Below, piece after piece: positions 1 to 11,283 of a stretch of 64,000 bases of DNA (positions are counted from its first letter, which is position 1; the number at the start of each line of letters is the position of its first letter). The translations under genes and the position numbers were made by a program. The DNA is taken from assembly GCA_000320545.1 (NCBI GenBank), contig ADNK01000004.1:37844-101843 (forward strand), given 5' to 3'. This stretch comes from Bigelowiella natans CCMP2755. Lineage: Eukaryota; Cercozoa; Chlorarachniophyceae. Below the pieces are notes generated by a model, which saw only the letters and a list, made by a program, of their open reading frames with translations, ran no database searches and was not told where the DNA came from.

Positions 1-1
1 G

Positions 2-2624
2 TGCCTGGATGGTGGTTGCATCGCTAATAATGCCGGCTGGGGTAGTCAAGGGAGCGAAGATGATCGAGGTTAACGCTGGACTTGGATTTACAACTGTAAA
101 GGACCAATCTGAAATGGTGATATCGACGCCATCAGTGGTCGTCGTTGCCGCTGTAAGCCCTACAAAGGCACCATCCGTAAAGATATCGAATTCTTCAGCT
201 TCCACGGAGACCTGCAATTGGGGAGAGCGGCTATTGACAAAGCCGAGAATGCTGCCACGAGCGCGTGTATCCCCAAATCCAGCACCGGGGAAGTATGAAA
301 TTGTGATGTTGTAGCTTTGCCCATGAGTGAGGCCTATGGATTCACTGGGGTCATCTGTGAATCGATCCGTAGCTTCATCCGCCAGCACTATGCCATCCTG
401 CAACGAGATGTGAAAACCGGCGTGCGAAAAGGTGGGATCTCCCTTCTGTGGGTCCTGGAGCGCGTCGAATTCAATAGCGGCAGCATTGAGGATACCCTCG
501 TAGCCTAATCCAGCAGCTGCTCCCCCTCGTGCGCTGCCTGAATTGGATTGAATCACCAACGCAAATCCAGGGACTCGGGTGCCTCTGCTATCACCCAGGC
601 TACCGATCGTGACCGTGAAAGACGTTGAAAATCCGTCACGTACAGTCAGACGCTCCGGGACACCATTCACTGCATACCAAACAGCAGAGGACGACAGCTC
701 AAATGAGGGATCGGCGCTTGCAATGCGGAGATCTCCGTTTGGTAAGACAGCCGTCATTCCTTGGCCGTTTTGTGTGTCAAACAGAGATGATCCCAGCGCA
801 CCGGTGAAGCCACCAGGGGGGAAGCTGAACGTTTCGTTGGACCCGGACACCGCGTCACAGATTGAGCCTCCTGGAAACTGCCAAGAGATCTGTGGCTCCC
901 AAGCACTAGACCGATGCACAAAGAACAGAGACATTGTGTATGCGATGTCCTCCACAAGATCGACGTTGTTCGACGCTGCTCCTGGTGGCGGGTTTATCCA
1001 TGTCAGCGAGCCGAGGTTAAGCGTCGTGGTGGAAGGCATCTCCTCAATCGTGGTGTCAGCCAGAACCAATCTCCCGTCGATAAATACCCACAGGTAGTCT
1101 GAGGACGAGAATTGAACGCTGGTGCCCGGACGATACACAAACTGTGTGATTATGTCATAAGTGAAGAAGCTATTGGTGGTTGTATTCGGGTCGAGCCCCG
1201 TGTCGAAACCTGCTGCATTGATGGGGAAGAAGGGCTGGAAGACCCCCTCATAGACGGATCCCGGCTCACCAGCATCCCCCGATATCAGTCCAAGCACAAT
1301 CGTCGTGGTTAATCGTGTGTTCACAGCCGGAACATCGTTGAACCAAGTGCCAAACTGAGCCTGCGATACGCTTCCTGACGGTGCATTGACGTCGAAAACG
1401 GGTCGCAAATTGTCGTCAAGCTGGCCCTCGAGGAAGTTCGGATCCGTCAGTGCTGCTTGGTTTGTGGGAATGCCCGTGTCCATCTGATCATCGACGCGGA
1501 AATCCCTTACGATGCCAGTGACAAATATGAAGTCCCGCTCTTGGACGATGATGGGTACGCAGAAGGTCACCTCTGGAGTCGGGTCACTCGGTGCTCCGAC
1601 ATATGATCCCACGGTAGAGATGGCAATTGCACACAGGTTCAGATTCGGCTGTCCTAGCTCTGGAGTAAAGGAGAACTGGAGCTCGCAGAATTGTGTCATT
1701 CCGTTACATGTGTGCGCGATTGATGCTGACCGCGTTTGCGCGAAGCTAAACGTGATGGCGGTCATGAATCCAGCGGGTGCATACGCCCAGATACCGAAGC
1801 TAATCGATTGCCCAATGAAAACTTCGCGAGGAGGTGGGTCGAAGATGTCTATAGTCGACACGGGGGGGGGGCCACCGATCGTGTCACGGACTTCTACGAA
1901 GTAGGGCGTGTTGCCTTGCTCGTTAACATCGAAGAAGATGTCGAGTGTGTTCGAGTTGCCCCATGAATCCTCGACGATAAAGGACATTGCATAAAGACCG
2001 TCACGATCTGGCGCCCACGTCATCACTCCCGTCTGCGTGAGCTGCGGTACCACAAGGCCACGCTGGTCAAATATGTTCCCGTTTACGTTGAGGCCTGATT
2101 CCTGGAAAGTACTGAATCGGAAAGATAGGTTCGGATCGAACGGACTGAGGCATAGGTTACGGAGTGTGATTTGCGACTGGATTTGCTGCCCACTGCGATA
2201 AGGCCAAGGAAAGATGGCGAAGCTAGAGCAGTGTGGGTTTTGCTTGATCCCATTATCGACGATATTGTTAATGTTCACTAGGGCTGTGATGGTCATCCTT
2301 TCCCCGCTTTCTGTATTCCGTACACCCGTGGTCTGTCGTGCGTCAGGGGAACTTCCGGCACGATATGTCGTAATCTCTGGATACGTGTGAAAGTGAACCC
2401 GTTCGAATTGCAACCAGTTTTGACGACCTGCGTTGATTCGTACGCCATCTTCATAAACTCGATCTTCCGTCGCAGCTTCAGAGGAGGGCGTAGATCCACG
2501 ATAATGCCAAGTAAAAGCGCTTGGGGCGCAGTTGTTGTTGTTACAGTTGCGTCGAAATTGGTTTCCGCCGTCGAAGTCATATTCAAAAAAGAACTCTGCA
2601 TTTCCGAACAGATTCCTCCAGCCT
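2..2624 (-). CDS. secreted fibro-slime / L-type lectin multidomain protein (partial, runs off left edge)
   Basis: The minus strand is open without a stop from about 2632 to the window edge, roughly 874 codons, with the frame's last complete codon at 2-4. The 5-prime end is probably a splice acceptor at 2624/2625 (ACACATAG), because no early in-frame ATG exists; upstream exons are not found. Beta-rich, Cys-poor N-terminal repeats come first. A fibro-slime-type domain lies at about 1530-880, with VTGIVRDFRVDD, FNDVPAVNTR, FFPINAAGFDTG, YLWVFIDGRLVLAD and MSLFFVHR. An L-type (legume-like) lectin segment follows at about 570-300, with GFALVIQSNSGSARG, GLGYEGILNAAAIEFDA and HISLQDG. Such proteins are extracellular carbohydrate or matrix binders; that role is inferred. 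The end of the gene lies outside the window. Domain calls are by motif memory, not a profile search. Confidence 0.75.
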
Positions 2625-2635
2625 ATGTGTATTTA

Positions 2636-4238
2636 TGCTAAGTTCCATCGTTCATTTTGACTCTCGTCCATTTTTTCTTTTGATATCTCCTATCGCTACC
2701 AGGATGGTGGAATCTCTTTCATTAGTTACTCTAAGGACGGGTGTGCACGCATGCGTGTGTTTGCATATATAATTTTTTTTTATATGTGTTTGTGTTGTAA
2801 GCGTAGATTGATTGCTCATAGTTACAGTTTGTGGTTGTCCTGCAGATTTGGTTTTCTGCGTCTCTGTCCTGATCCTCCGTCCAATAATCAACGGAAGGGT
2901 TGCTGTTCGTGAAACCACGGTTCTCTGCTGTTTGTCTATCATCAAATAAGCACCATGTGCATCAATGTAAATGTAACGGACACTTAGACGATTCAAAGGC
3001 GTTAAAAGTATAAGATTAGCTCACGTAACTGCCAGCTGCGTCTCACAGCGGTGTAAAAAGTGAACTCGATCTCACGTGGGTTATTCACGTCTCTGCACCT
3101 CCAATCTGTCAAAGAAGGAACCAGGTGAAGGGGATATATGCACATATTCAAGTGTGCTGAGCTCAAGAGAATACATTCTTGTTTGTAATCCCCTCAAATC
3201 TTACATATCTCTTATGTTTACTCAAGAAGCAAGAAGAAAGCACCAAGCAAGAAGGAAGCAACGAGGAATCATTAATCTTACGCCATACTCAGAGTTCCAT
3301 ATCGATGGTGAGTGCATGAGGCAAAGCCGGCAAGCAGTATCAACGCACAAGTGTACGCTGATGACACCATCGGATTTCCCAGGTTTGAAGGTTGAGAAGC
3401 AAAGCCTTCTTTATTTAAAAAAGGTCGATGAAGATGTACAATTTCTATGATTTCAACTTCTATGGTTTCAATTTCTATGATTTCTAACTGGAAACCACCA
3501 CCTTATTATCTTCGATTGTCTCAATGAATGGAGTCAGCTTCTCAGAGCTGAGTAAGACCCCTCTGGAGGCCTGGAGGGAATTCTGGGTCGAGGCTAGAAT
3601 GGCTGCAGTCAGCGTTAAAAACGGAGACCTTGATTGTTTTTTCCCCGTTTGGCGCGTGCACGGCATGATCCACAAAGTTATGCATCCTGTTTTGCGCAGC
3701 AACTGTCTCGCTGATCGAAGTCAGATCGTCATAAAATCCACAAACGTCCTTGGATTCTGTCCAATGAAAGCATCTATGGGGCACAATGTCCTGCAACGGC
3801 ACTTGGTCGCAGCAGAATCTAATGTGAATTAAGTGACGGCAAAGTGTCTTGTATTGCCTGAGCATGCACGCCATCCGGAAAGGTAGCTCTGTGGCATCAA
3901 GTATCAATAGTAATGTACGCGGACATACGACGACATGATTTCCTCGCATCAAGATGTAATAATTTGCCTGCGTTCTTCCTATTTTCTAGGAATACGGGGA
4001 ATTTTCCTCGGTTCCGAAAGACTCGGCCCACACTTGGAACGAGGCGAGGCCATTTTTCAGGCGTCGTACTTCGCCGGTACACATTTGTAAGAAACTTCCA
4101 GCAATTGTCGGGCGTCAAACGTGGCCAAGATCGGTGGAGAATGGGGTATTTTTCAAGTCGTAACGGGAATTCGTATCCCGTTTCATTCACTGTTTTCTGA
4201 CGCCGAAGCTTTGACATTCATCGAAAAGAAAAGAGTCC
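2636..4238. other. spacer with no supportable gene; imperfect 15-16 bp tandem repeat at 3438-3485
   Basis: Several 100-136 codon ORFs overlap here on both strands (3076-3450 plus, 3524-3832 plus, 3484-3702 minus, 3542-3952 minus, 3897-4217 minus). None has a recognisable motif or a convincing exon structure. The minus ORF at 3484-3702 looks the most protein-like but I cannot support it. A short tandem repeat (ATTTCTATGATTTCA-like unit, about three copies) occupies 3438-3485. Missing 5-prime exons of the fibro-slime gene may lie here. Confidence 0.4.
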
Positions 4239-6032
4239 GTGACTAGATCTACACAACTCAAGAGTCTTCAAGCCACGAACGAAAGACCTGTCCAATCAAA
4301 GATGCTTCTTACGTATGCGGAGAAAATTGGAACTGTATTCAGAGGGTGGTTTCGGTGCCCTTTGGCAGAGGAAGCGGTGAATCTCCCAGCAACACCATTT
4401 TACATGTACTTGCAAGGATCAGGATACTTGAAGAAGAACGAAGAGGTTCTGGACGACAATGGATGCCTTCTAGATCAGTATTTGAATACGAAGAACATTC
4501 CACAAGTTGCCCTTGGGCTGCTTCTGTTCTTCACCTCGGCATTAGCTTTCATATTTTTGGCAATCTTTCGGATGTACAGAACGAAACATGTATCGAAGGA
4601 GCAAGATTCATTCAAAGGGGAGGTAGAGGTTGCGGTAGCTTTTGCAGAGGTGAAAGCACGAGAAGCTAGTAATGATGCAAAATCTAAAGCCACCATTGCG
4701 GAAGCAGAAACAAGAGCTAAAGAAGCAGAGGAAGCAAGAATAAGAGCAGAGAAGGAATTGGCCAAACTTAAGGCTAAGATGGAACAGCAAAAAATTGAGA
4801 GAGACCGCAAGGAGAAAGACAATGAAGTTGTCGTACAGATAGGAGATCAGGAAGGGAATGCTAAGCCCGGTACGACTTCAACTGAAGAAATTGATTTAAA
4901 AGGAGATGCAAAGAGTCAAAACCAAAAGCCTGGAGATACCGATCCTCACGAGAAACAAGATACAGGAAGTTTAGAGAAAACAATGGAGGGATCGTTCGGA
5001 GAGGAGGATGAGAAACTGGAACCTAATCATGATGAAAAAGAGACCCCTAAAGAGGCTCAGATTAAAGACAAGGGCTACCACCTGGAAGAACCTCAATGCT
5101 GGGAACAGGAACAAAGTACCACATCATTTGAAGTGGTAAGCCGTGGAGAGTACGAGGTCATCGTGACAACTAACAAATCAAAAGATGGAGCATCTAATGA
5201 GGAAGACAAGAATGGAAACTTGATCGACAACGAGGAGAAAGGTGCTAAATGTTGCATACCACAAGATGATAAGCCCAGCAAGGAAGACCCTCGATTTCAA
5301 GAAGAGAGTGAAGGCGCTGGGTTGGAAAAGACTGGAAGCCTCATGAAGGCATGCACAAGTGTAAAATCGATGGACGATAAGAAAGACTCTCCAAGCAAAG
5401 ACGACGAACAGAAACACATTCTTCATGAAGAAGGAGAATCTCCAAACCACGATGAGGAACCAGGACAAGAACAGCAGACTGACACTAAGAAACAATTTCC
5501 GACTGACACTAAGAAGCAATCTCCAACCCATGCTGGGGAACAAGGACTGAAAAATACTAAAGCAGAGAAGCCTGGCACACAGGTGGGGGAGAAGCTTCAC
5601 ATGAAGGAGCTTCGTATTTGCAAAGGACTGAAACTGATCAGTCGTAGAATGGGAAAGGAATCCGATAGTTGCGGAGAGCTTAACCGTACCAATTGCGGCG
5701 GCGAAAAATTCGAAATCAAGGAAGGAAATCTCAAGATCAAATCTGACGAGCTGAAGCAGGGAACGCATAAAAAGACAGAAATAATGATAATGGATGAAAA
5801 GCGAGGGCGAATTCAAAATGAAAAAGAAGCTCTGGAAAATCTTGAAGCCAAACATAGGGATGGCTCGGCACGGCAAGGCATACCCAGCTCTCCACAGCAC
5901 AAGAACCCATTTGCAGTTTCTATGATACTCATCAAAGATATGGGAATTCAGAAGCCAGATGAAGAGATTTCGCGTGTTTTGTCCTCTGTTGATGGTGACG
6001 TCAGCAAGGCTGTTGCAGTTCTTCTTCCTTAA
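4239..6032 (+). CDS. single-pass membrane coiled-coil protein with C-terminal UBA-like segment
   Basis: Intronless 597-codon ORF. Residues about 88-111 form one hydrophobic helix (VALGLLLFFTSALAFIFLAI) followed by RMYRTK, so a single-pass anchor is likely. Residues about 125-200 are an Ala/Glu/Lys coiled coil. Then comes about 330 residues of highly charged, repetitive, probably disordered sequence, including a DTKKQFPT/DTKKQSPT duplication. The last 45 residues (MILIKDMGIQKPDEEIS, GDVSKAVAVLLP) have the spacing of a UBA ubiquitin-binding three-helix fold. Start at 4239 is the first ATG of the frame; the ATG at 4302 is an alternative. No homologue recognised by name. A membrane-tethered ubiquitin adaptor is a plausible inference only. 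Confidence 0.75.
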   Translation: MTRSTQLKSLQATNERPVQSKMLLTYAEKIGTVFRGWFRCPLAEEAVNLPATPFYMYLQGSGYLKKNEEVLDDNGCLLDQYLNTKNIPQVALGLLLFFTSALAFIFLAIFRMYRTKHVSKEQDSFKGEVEVAVAFAEVKAREASNDAKSKATIAEAETRAKEAEEARIRAEKELAKLKAKMEQQKIERDRKEKDNEVVVQIGDQEGNAKPGTTSTEEIDLKGDAKSQNQKPGDTDPHEKQDTGSLEKTMEGSFGEEDEKLEPNHDEKETPKEAQIKDKGYHLEEPQCWEQEQSTTSFEVVSRGEYEVIVTTNKSKDGASNEEDKNGNLIDNEEKGAKCCIPQDDKPSKEDPRFQEESEGAGLEKTGSLMKACTSVKSMDDKKDSPSKDDEQKHILHEEGESPNHDEEPGQEQQTDTKKQFPTDTKKQSPTHAGEQGLKNTKAEKPGTQVGEKLHMKELRICKGLKLISRRMGKESDSCGELNRTNCGGEKFEIKEGNLKIKSDELKQGTHKKTEIMIMDEKRGRIQNEKEALENLEAKHRDGSARQGIPSSPQHKNPFAVSMILIKDMGIQKPDEEISRVLSSVDGDVSKAVAVLLP

Positions 6033-6763
6033 TGCACATTAACACTACTCTTCACAGGAGTCTCGTTCGAAACCACAATGTGATGCATGAATTTGTTGAA
6101 GATGTCATGCATTAGGACACTACCTGTATGTCAAGCCATGTTGATCTTCAAAATCAGCACTCTACGAAGCTATACTACGCCTACAAAACCTAGCTAGATG
6201 ATCCATGCTTCCTTCTTGGCAGACATGACTTCGCGCAATGAAGATGAAGATAATGGACGAGGTCAACATGTGCTGTGCATTGTGTACGTGTGTCTACAGT
6301 GTCAACACTCACACGCACACGCAGCAGCATGGCAGATGTATGCCAGCAGTCAGCATCCGCTAGAGCTCGACTTGTTGGGGTTAGTTATATGTGCGGTCGA
6401 CACGATCCTATGTACATATCTGGGCAGATCGCTGCATCACACATCCTACCGCAAGTGGTACATCTTTATTCTACATACATCTACGACATTTATAGGTCAT
6501 TGCAACGCAGCTCAAAGTGACGCATGGCTCGTCAATGCGCTTGCTAGCTTGATGAGTTGCCCGTACAACAAACGATCCTGGTTACATCGTCTAGACGCAT
6601 ATGCAGCAAATATTCTTTAATTCATACACTATACATGTTAGTAATCGCACGCTGGGTCATGGCTATACAGCACCAGCAGCTACTTTCTATCATCATTATT
6701 CGTAGGCCGTTTCCTTCATGGATTCTTCGAGTTCTACAGTTAATTTGACTGATCGCTAAATCA
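6033..6763. other. spacer, no supported gene
   Basis: About 730 bases between two gene ends. ORFs at 6198-6620 and 6275-6520 have no motif and unlikely composition. I see nothing else definite. Confidence 0.4.
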
Positions 6764-7396
6764 TCAGCGCTCCACCTTGCCTATGTGAGATAGATGCTTA
6801 AGTAAATGGTCCCTCGAAATCGTATTCCTCTGATCTAGAAACTGCCTCTCGGTCGATATTTTTTTACCTTGTACTGAATTTTTTCCCTGTAGTTTATTAT
6901 GGCGTGCACGCCAGGCTATCATGTTTAACGTCTCATAGCATTTTGGGCATTTTATCCTGATTACAACATCAAACTCACATCACAGAATGAGCTTCGTGAA
7001 CTAAATTACCTTCTCTCAGTAGCCCCGCATCGTAGCGTTGCTGTACATTTTGGGCACTTGAAGTATGTTGTGTATTTGATACGTATCTGCGATTTGCAGG
7101 TACATTTCGGGCACATAATGACGGAAGCATTCTTGGGCAGTTGCATTAGTTGGCGGCAACTTGGACACATGGTTGTAAGCTACACGAAACCAATCCACAA
7201 CAGTCTCACAAAAGATAACAACGTAAATTAAGGAAATTACCATTTCACCAACAGGTTGCGTAATCGCAACGGGTCTAAGGCGATCTACATCAGCTATGCC
7301 TTCCGACGTCTTCAAATCGTCACCTGCTTCATTGGGTGAACTGAGGTTTTCATGACTCTGGTTGAAAAGGTGTATACCTCTGGCATCCGGATTCAT
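6764..7396 (-). CDS. small LSD1-like zinc-ribbon protein, three exons
   Basis: Reconstructed from exons 7241-7396, 7010-7179 and 6764-6956 (156+170+193 nt; phases 0 then 2; 172 aa, stop TGA). Both introns are short (61 and 53 nt) with GTAATTT donors and TAG/CAG acceptors. The second exon encodes MCPSCRQLMQLP, VIMCPKCTC and YFKCPKC; the third adds IKCPKCYETL. That gives four CxxC knuckles, the first pair spaced like an LSD1-type zinc finger (CxxCRxxL...CxxC). The tail is basic (WRARHNKLQGK). Such proteins bind zinc and often act in nucleic-acid or protein contacts; no specific function can be assigned. The start is the first ATG downstream of a possible acceptor at 7426, so an extra 5-prime exon is possible. 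Confidence 0.75.
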
Positions 7397-8375
7397 CAGA
7401 TTAATTAACACAAGCGTGCGTGCCTGTAAGGGACTGACCACACCCTACGTGGTCCTTTTCTTCGGCCGTTGGGGAGGTGTCAAGGATCTCGAACATGTAC
7501 GAGTACAATTCATAATCAATCGAACGAAAAAATAACGAAAAATCCCCGATCTATTGTCAACCAAATTCAGCCGACAAATAGCCGACAGAAGAAGGAAATA
7601 CTCGTACGGAATTATTAATAATAAAATTAATTTTGACACCCTTGTTATTTCTCCGAAGAACAACTTCATAAATGAATTGCATTGAATACATGTAGAGAAT
7701 TTCTCTTTTGATACATGTTTTCCCAAAAAATTCCCTACGTGTGCTGATACATGTACGACGTAGAGCGGCCCGCCTCTTGCCCCGCTGTTTTTGGAGCAAG
7801 TGCACAACAGAGTTTGTCTGAACTGCTGACAAGCGCGCTTACTCTCCGGTTTTTATGTCGAAGTCATTTTTCGCTAACAATTTCATTACGTTTTAGCATA
7901 TTCCTATCAAATTCTTCGAGTTGCACTTTACAAGCACTTCCCCCGAAAAGCAAGAGTATTGGAAACTTTATCCATAAAGTAATAAATTAAAGAAAACAAA
8001 TATGTCGTATGTTTTAAATGATATGCACTTCAACAATATTTGCGTCTTTTAATGGTGCATAGTAGTCTGGGAACCGTATTTGGGCTAACTTCTCAACGGC
8101 CCTGCAAAGCCTCCTCCCTGCTCACCACCATTCTCTCCTCCGAAGTTCCCTTCCACCTTCTGTTTATGATTAGCGCCTTTACCGCTATCTACGATTCTCC
8201 TCGAACCCCAAAGGACGACGGATAGGAGGGCATTAGCTCATCTCTTCATTGCATTAATTGTTCAATAACATTGGATCCGTATTGGCAGTGAATTCTGAGA
8301 CTGCAGAGATCCATATCTACTGAGAGTAATTATAGTCTTCAAAAATTACGCAACTTTACTAAAGCATTTATACCA
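7397..8375. other. spacer between divergent small genes
   Basis: No gene supported. A minus-strand stretch at 8060-8225 reads as Gly/Glu/Asn-rich coding-like sequence (GGENGGEQGGGF) but lacks a start and a usable intron, so I leave it uncalled. Confidence 0.35.
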
Positions 8376-8753
8376 ATGGGAGGCCAAGCTTTGAGGAAGA
8401 GCGATAAGTTCCCCGCGCCACCTGGCAAAGTGTACATTCTGCGTTCCAACTATAAGGTTCATGTTATGTTCACCAAAATCTACAGGAATTCTTCTTCTAA
8501 CGTGTTGTCCTTGTAGGGTCCTGATGGAACTGCCTTAAAGAGAGGGACATTAGTCACTGAATTTCCGGGACATTCCTTTGGGATGGTACCGTTTAACCAC
8601 ATTGCAATCAGTAAGCTCAAGTACGACATCGAGAAGGACAAATGGGTGACCAGCAAATCTTTTGAAGCAATTCATCATGGCAAGCTTCAACCCATATCAA
8701 AGGAGAATATCCCTCCAAAGAGTGTGAGAATTTTCAAGCGCAATGGTACCTGA
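8376..8753 (+). CDS. 105-aa conserved-looking orphan protein, two exons
   Basis: Exons 8376-8456 and 8517-8753 (81+237 nt, phase 0) joined across a 60-nt intron (GTTCATG...CCTTGTAG). The product starts MGGQALRKSDKFPAPPG, has no signal peptide or membrane helix, and contains a compact globular stretch (YILRSNYK, GTLVTEFPGHSFGMVPFN, KLKYDIEKDKWVTSK). Codon use and the clean in-frame junction support a real gene. I do not recognise the family. The GHSFGMVPF segment resembles an active-site loop but no catalytic set can be named. Confidence 0.65.
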
Positions 8754-9714
8754 AGTTCCCCCTGCGGTAGTTAATTGGAATTTGGCATTGAAGTTAAATA
8801 GTTGCAAACCTTCGTGTTAGCTGAAGTGTCAAGATATGTGGAGTCCTTAGTACCGCATGTATTTCAACGTTTCGAGAAATGATTGTATACAAGCATGTTG
8901 TCTCACGCGAAAAATTTACTTATATCCTTTCATTTGACACAGCGATCGTGCCTGCTATGATCCATGCACGACTTGCATGTATCCTTTACATGTACACAAA
9001 CATCATCATTCCTGGACTATTTGATGCTACTTATGAATGCAAATGCAGGCCTTATATTGTACGTATGAGCATGCAGCATGATTCTAATTGAATGCATGGC
9101 TACTTATAAACGCTGTGACTACAATGCTGACATCATCAAGCGCTAGCTAGCTAGCCGCCAAGCTACGCTAGTAGTACGTGAGATACGGGGGCGATGTCGA
9201 TTTACGCATGTGCATGCTGTGCGACACATCAAGCGACGCTGCATGCTACTAGCTATGTCTCGATATCAACAAATGTAAACACGTGGCGCGCTCATATATA
9301 GCAAGCTAGCAAGCTATATCTAGATATAGCTGCTAGTTTAGCTAGGCCTAGCCTAGGCCTGTCTAGATGCATGCGTATGTGCGTAGCTGCTACTCGCATT
9401 CAGCTCATCTAGTACTAGCTAGCTAGCTAGTTGTATGCACTAGCTAGTGTACGATACACCCACAAATCAAAATAGCCTATGTAGCATGCTTTAGATAAGC
9501 CGAATGTATGATGCGTACGCTACACATTGGCTGCACCGTCTAGTAGAGCCGTACGTATATGCGTTGCATCCATTTCTAGATTTCTCGGCCCGTTTCTTTT
9601 TTATTACGCAACATGGTTCGAAACCTTAAGTTTCAAGGAAAATTGGTGGACAACCCTTCCCTAGTTCCCAGCAGAAATCAATGATTGACTCAAACCTACG
9701 GTCTTGGTCACTTT
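8754..9714. other. palindrome-rich spacer
   Basis: Dense CTAG/GCTAGC/TGCATGC words, especially 9137-9450. ORFs here (8879-9091) are short and motif-free. Nothing else seen. Confidence 0.45.
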
Positions 9715-10800
9715 TTAACGACGTGACTTGCTGCGTGCCGAAGACTGAAGGAAAACGATGTTTTAGACATAAACCTAGGGTTCATGAGAGAAACAGACCT
9801 TCGCCGCGGACTTTGCTCGAGGTGCTACTGGTTTGGATTGTTGGGAGCGAGCTTTGGACGAGGCTCTCTTTGGTGGAGGTTTTACTTCCTCCTCTTCCTC
9901 CTCATCATCTTCTTCCTGGCAATCACAACAAAAGTGAACATGCGAATTGGGGACGTCAAAGGTAGCATGTTCTAAGTAGTTTATTTTGACAGCTTTCTTT
10001 TTTCCTGCCTAAACCTCTTCGTCATCGTCCTCGCCCTCAGCCTCCTGTGACAATATGTATCTTTGAGTTGATTCATGGTTAACTGATAGTTACGCAAACA
10101 TGATCACCATTGAATATCCTGTGTCAACGGTGTTCATGCTCGTACCTCATCATCGCCCTCGTCGTCGTCATCATCGTCGTCATCGTCTTCATCTTCCTCT
10201 CCTCCACCTGCCTTTCCCTAAATGATATATGTTTTAAATGAAATTGAGGCTCAGATTATGTAGTTTTTAATCAAAACTAATTGTCAGACTTTCGATTTTC
10301 CTTCTTCAGCTTCTTCATCGTCATCTTCGTCGTCGTCATCGTCTTCCTCATCTCCCTCATCAGCATCCTCGTCCTGAAAGAAGGAATTGCTTTGCTTTAA
10401 AGAACAGTGACAAAATCAGAAGCAGGTGAACAACCTCTTCATCATCTTCTTCGTCATCATCCTCCTCTGATGCCTTCTTCTTCTTCTTGCTTGAACCAAT
10501 ATCCTTGGGTGCCTCCCGCTTGCTCCCCGCCTTTTTGCTGGTTGTTACCTGTAGAAATTGGAAGAAACTGAGGCCTAGGCCACTCAATTGTTTTTTATTC
10601 TATTTTATCACCTCTTCCATATCTCCGTCTTCATCTTTAACATTTTTTATTTCTTCGACGATGAGCTTGTGCAGCCTGACATGGATATCTGTGATGCGCT
10701 TCAGCCCTGAGTGTCCAAACAATAGTTTTCAGTTTCGACATGTACTCTCTCGTATAACAAAATTAATACCTTTAAAAATATCCTGACGGGCAACTGCCAT
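9715..10800 (-). CDS. acidic nuclear protein with basic tail, eight exons
   Basis: Exons 10770-10800, 10612-10706, 10435-10548, 10290-10373, 10146-10217, 10015-10044, 9799-9915 and 9715-9744 total 191 codons including TAA. The first intron is phase 1; all others are phase 0. The N-terminus (RQDIFKGLKRITDIHVRLHKLIVEEI) is amphipathic helix. Then come a basic patch (SSKKKKKAS) and about 75 residues dominated by Asp/Glu spread over five exons. The C-terminus is Lys/Arg/Ser/Pro-rich (PPPKRASSKAR, SSARSKSRR). This layout suits a nuclear chromatin or histone/ribosome-assembly factor, but no named domain is visible, so function is inferred from composition only. All introns are short with clear GT and AG ends. 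Confidence 0.75.
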
Positions 10801-10892
10801 CTCTTTGGACAGCCTCACAAGGTTCTGGCATCACAAGAAACCACGCACTCACTTAACTGCAACGAACGTACACTTTTTCCAACAGATGATTT

Positions 10893-11232
10893 ATGACGGA
10901 TACGACAATAGGAGCTTCTCCCCTTCTCCTTCACAGTAAAATTACGATGATAAAGGATAATGTATTCAATACGGTCATAACCTTGAACGCTTGTGGAGTA
11001 TTCTTCGGGATCTTGATTACTTTGGCGTTTTGCTCTTTCCGCAGAATCCCTGGATTCTGTGGCCCAGAGACACTCGCCGCCAAGAAGGTAAGAAGAGCAG
11101 CAGTAGTAATTGCGACAAGCAGTGAGGATTGCAACCTTGATCTGGTTTGGAACTGATCACACTCTGCAACAGTGGCGTGCCGCAGCGGCTGGGTCGCGCA
11201 AACCCTGCCCGTCATTTTCAGAAATTGCTTAA
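10893..11232 (+). CDS. possible small single-pass membrane protein, two exons
   Basis: Exon 10893-11087 ends at a strong donor (AAG|GTAAGA) and joins phase 0 to 11173-11232 (TGG...TAA), giving about 84 aa. It holds one hydrophobic helix (TVITLNACGVFFGILITLAFC) and a short basic tail. An inner ATG (10950, MIKDNVF) could be the start. It lies head-to-head with the acidic protein gene, 92 bp apart. No family recognised. Confidence 0.4.
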
Positions 11233-11283
11233 GCCTCGTTGCAATTCCATATTCTTCAGAACAGAGGGGAATTACACAAGGCG

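Noticed and set aside
3542-3952. 136-codon minus-strand ORF with two competing overlapping frames
   Set aside because: Three frames look equally plausible and no splice structure or motif separates them.
5178-5900. 240-codon hydrophobic ORF on the minus strand
   Set aside because: It is the antisense shadow of the charged coiled-coil gene at 4239-6032; Lys/Glu codons read backwards give Phe/Leu.
8060-8225. Gly/Glu-rich minus-strand coding-like stretch
   Set aside because: Needs a 33-nt intron or a missing start; shorter than any supported intron in the window.
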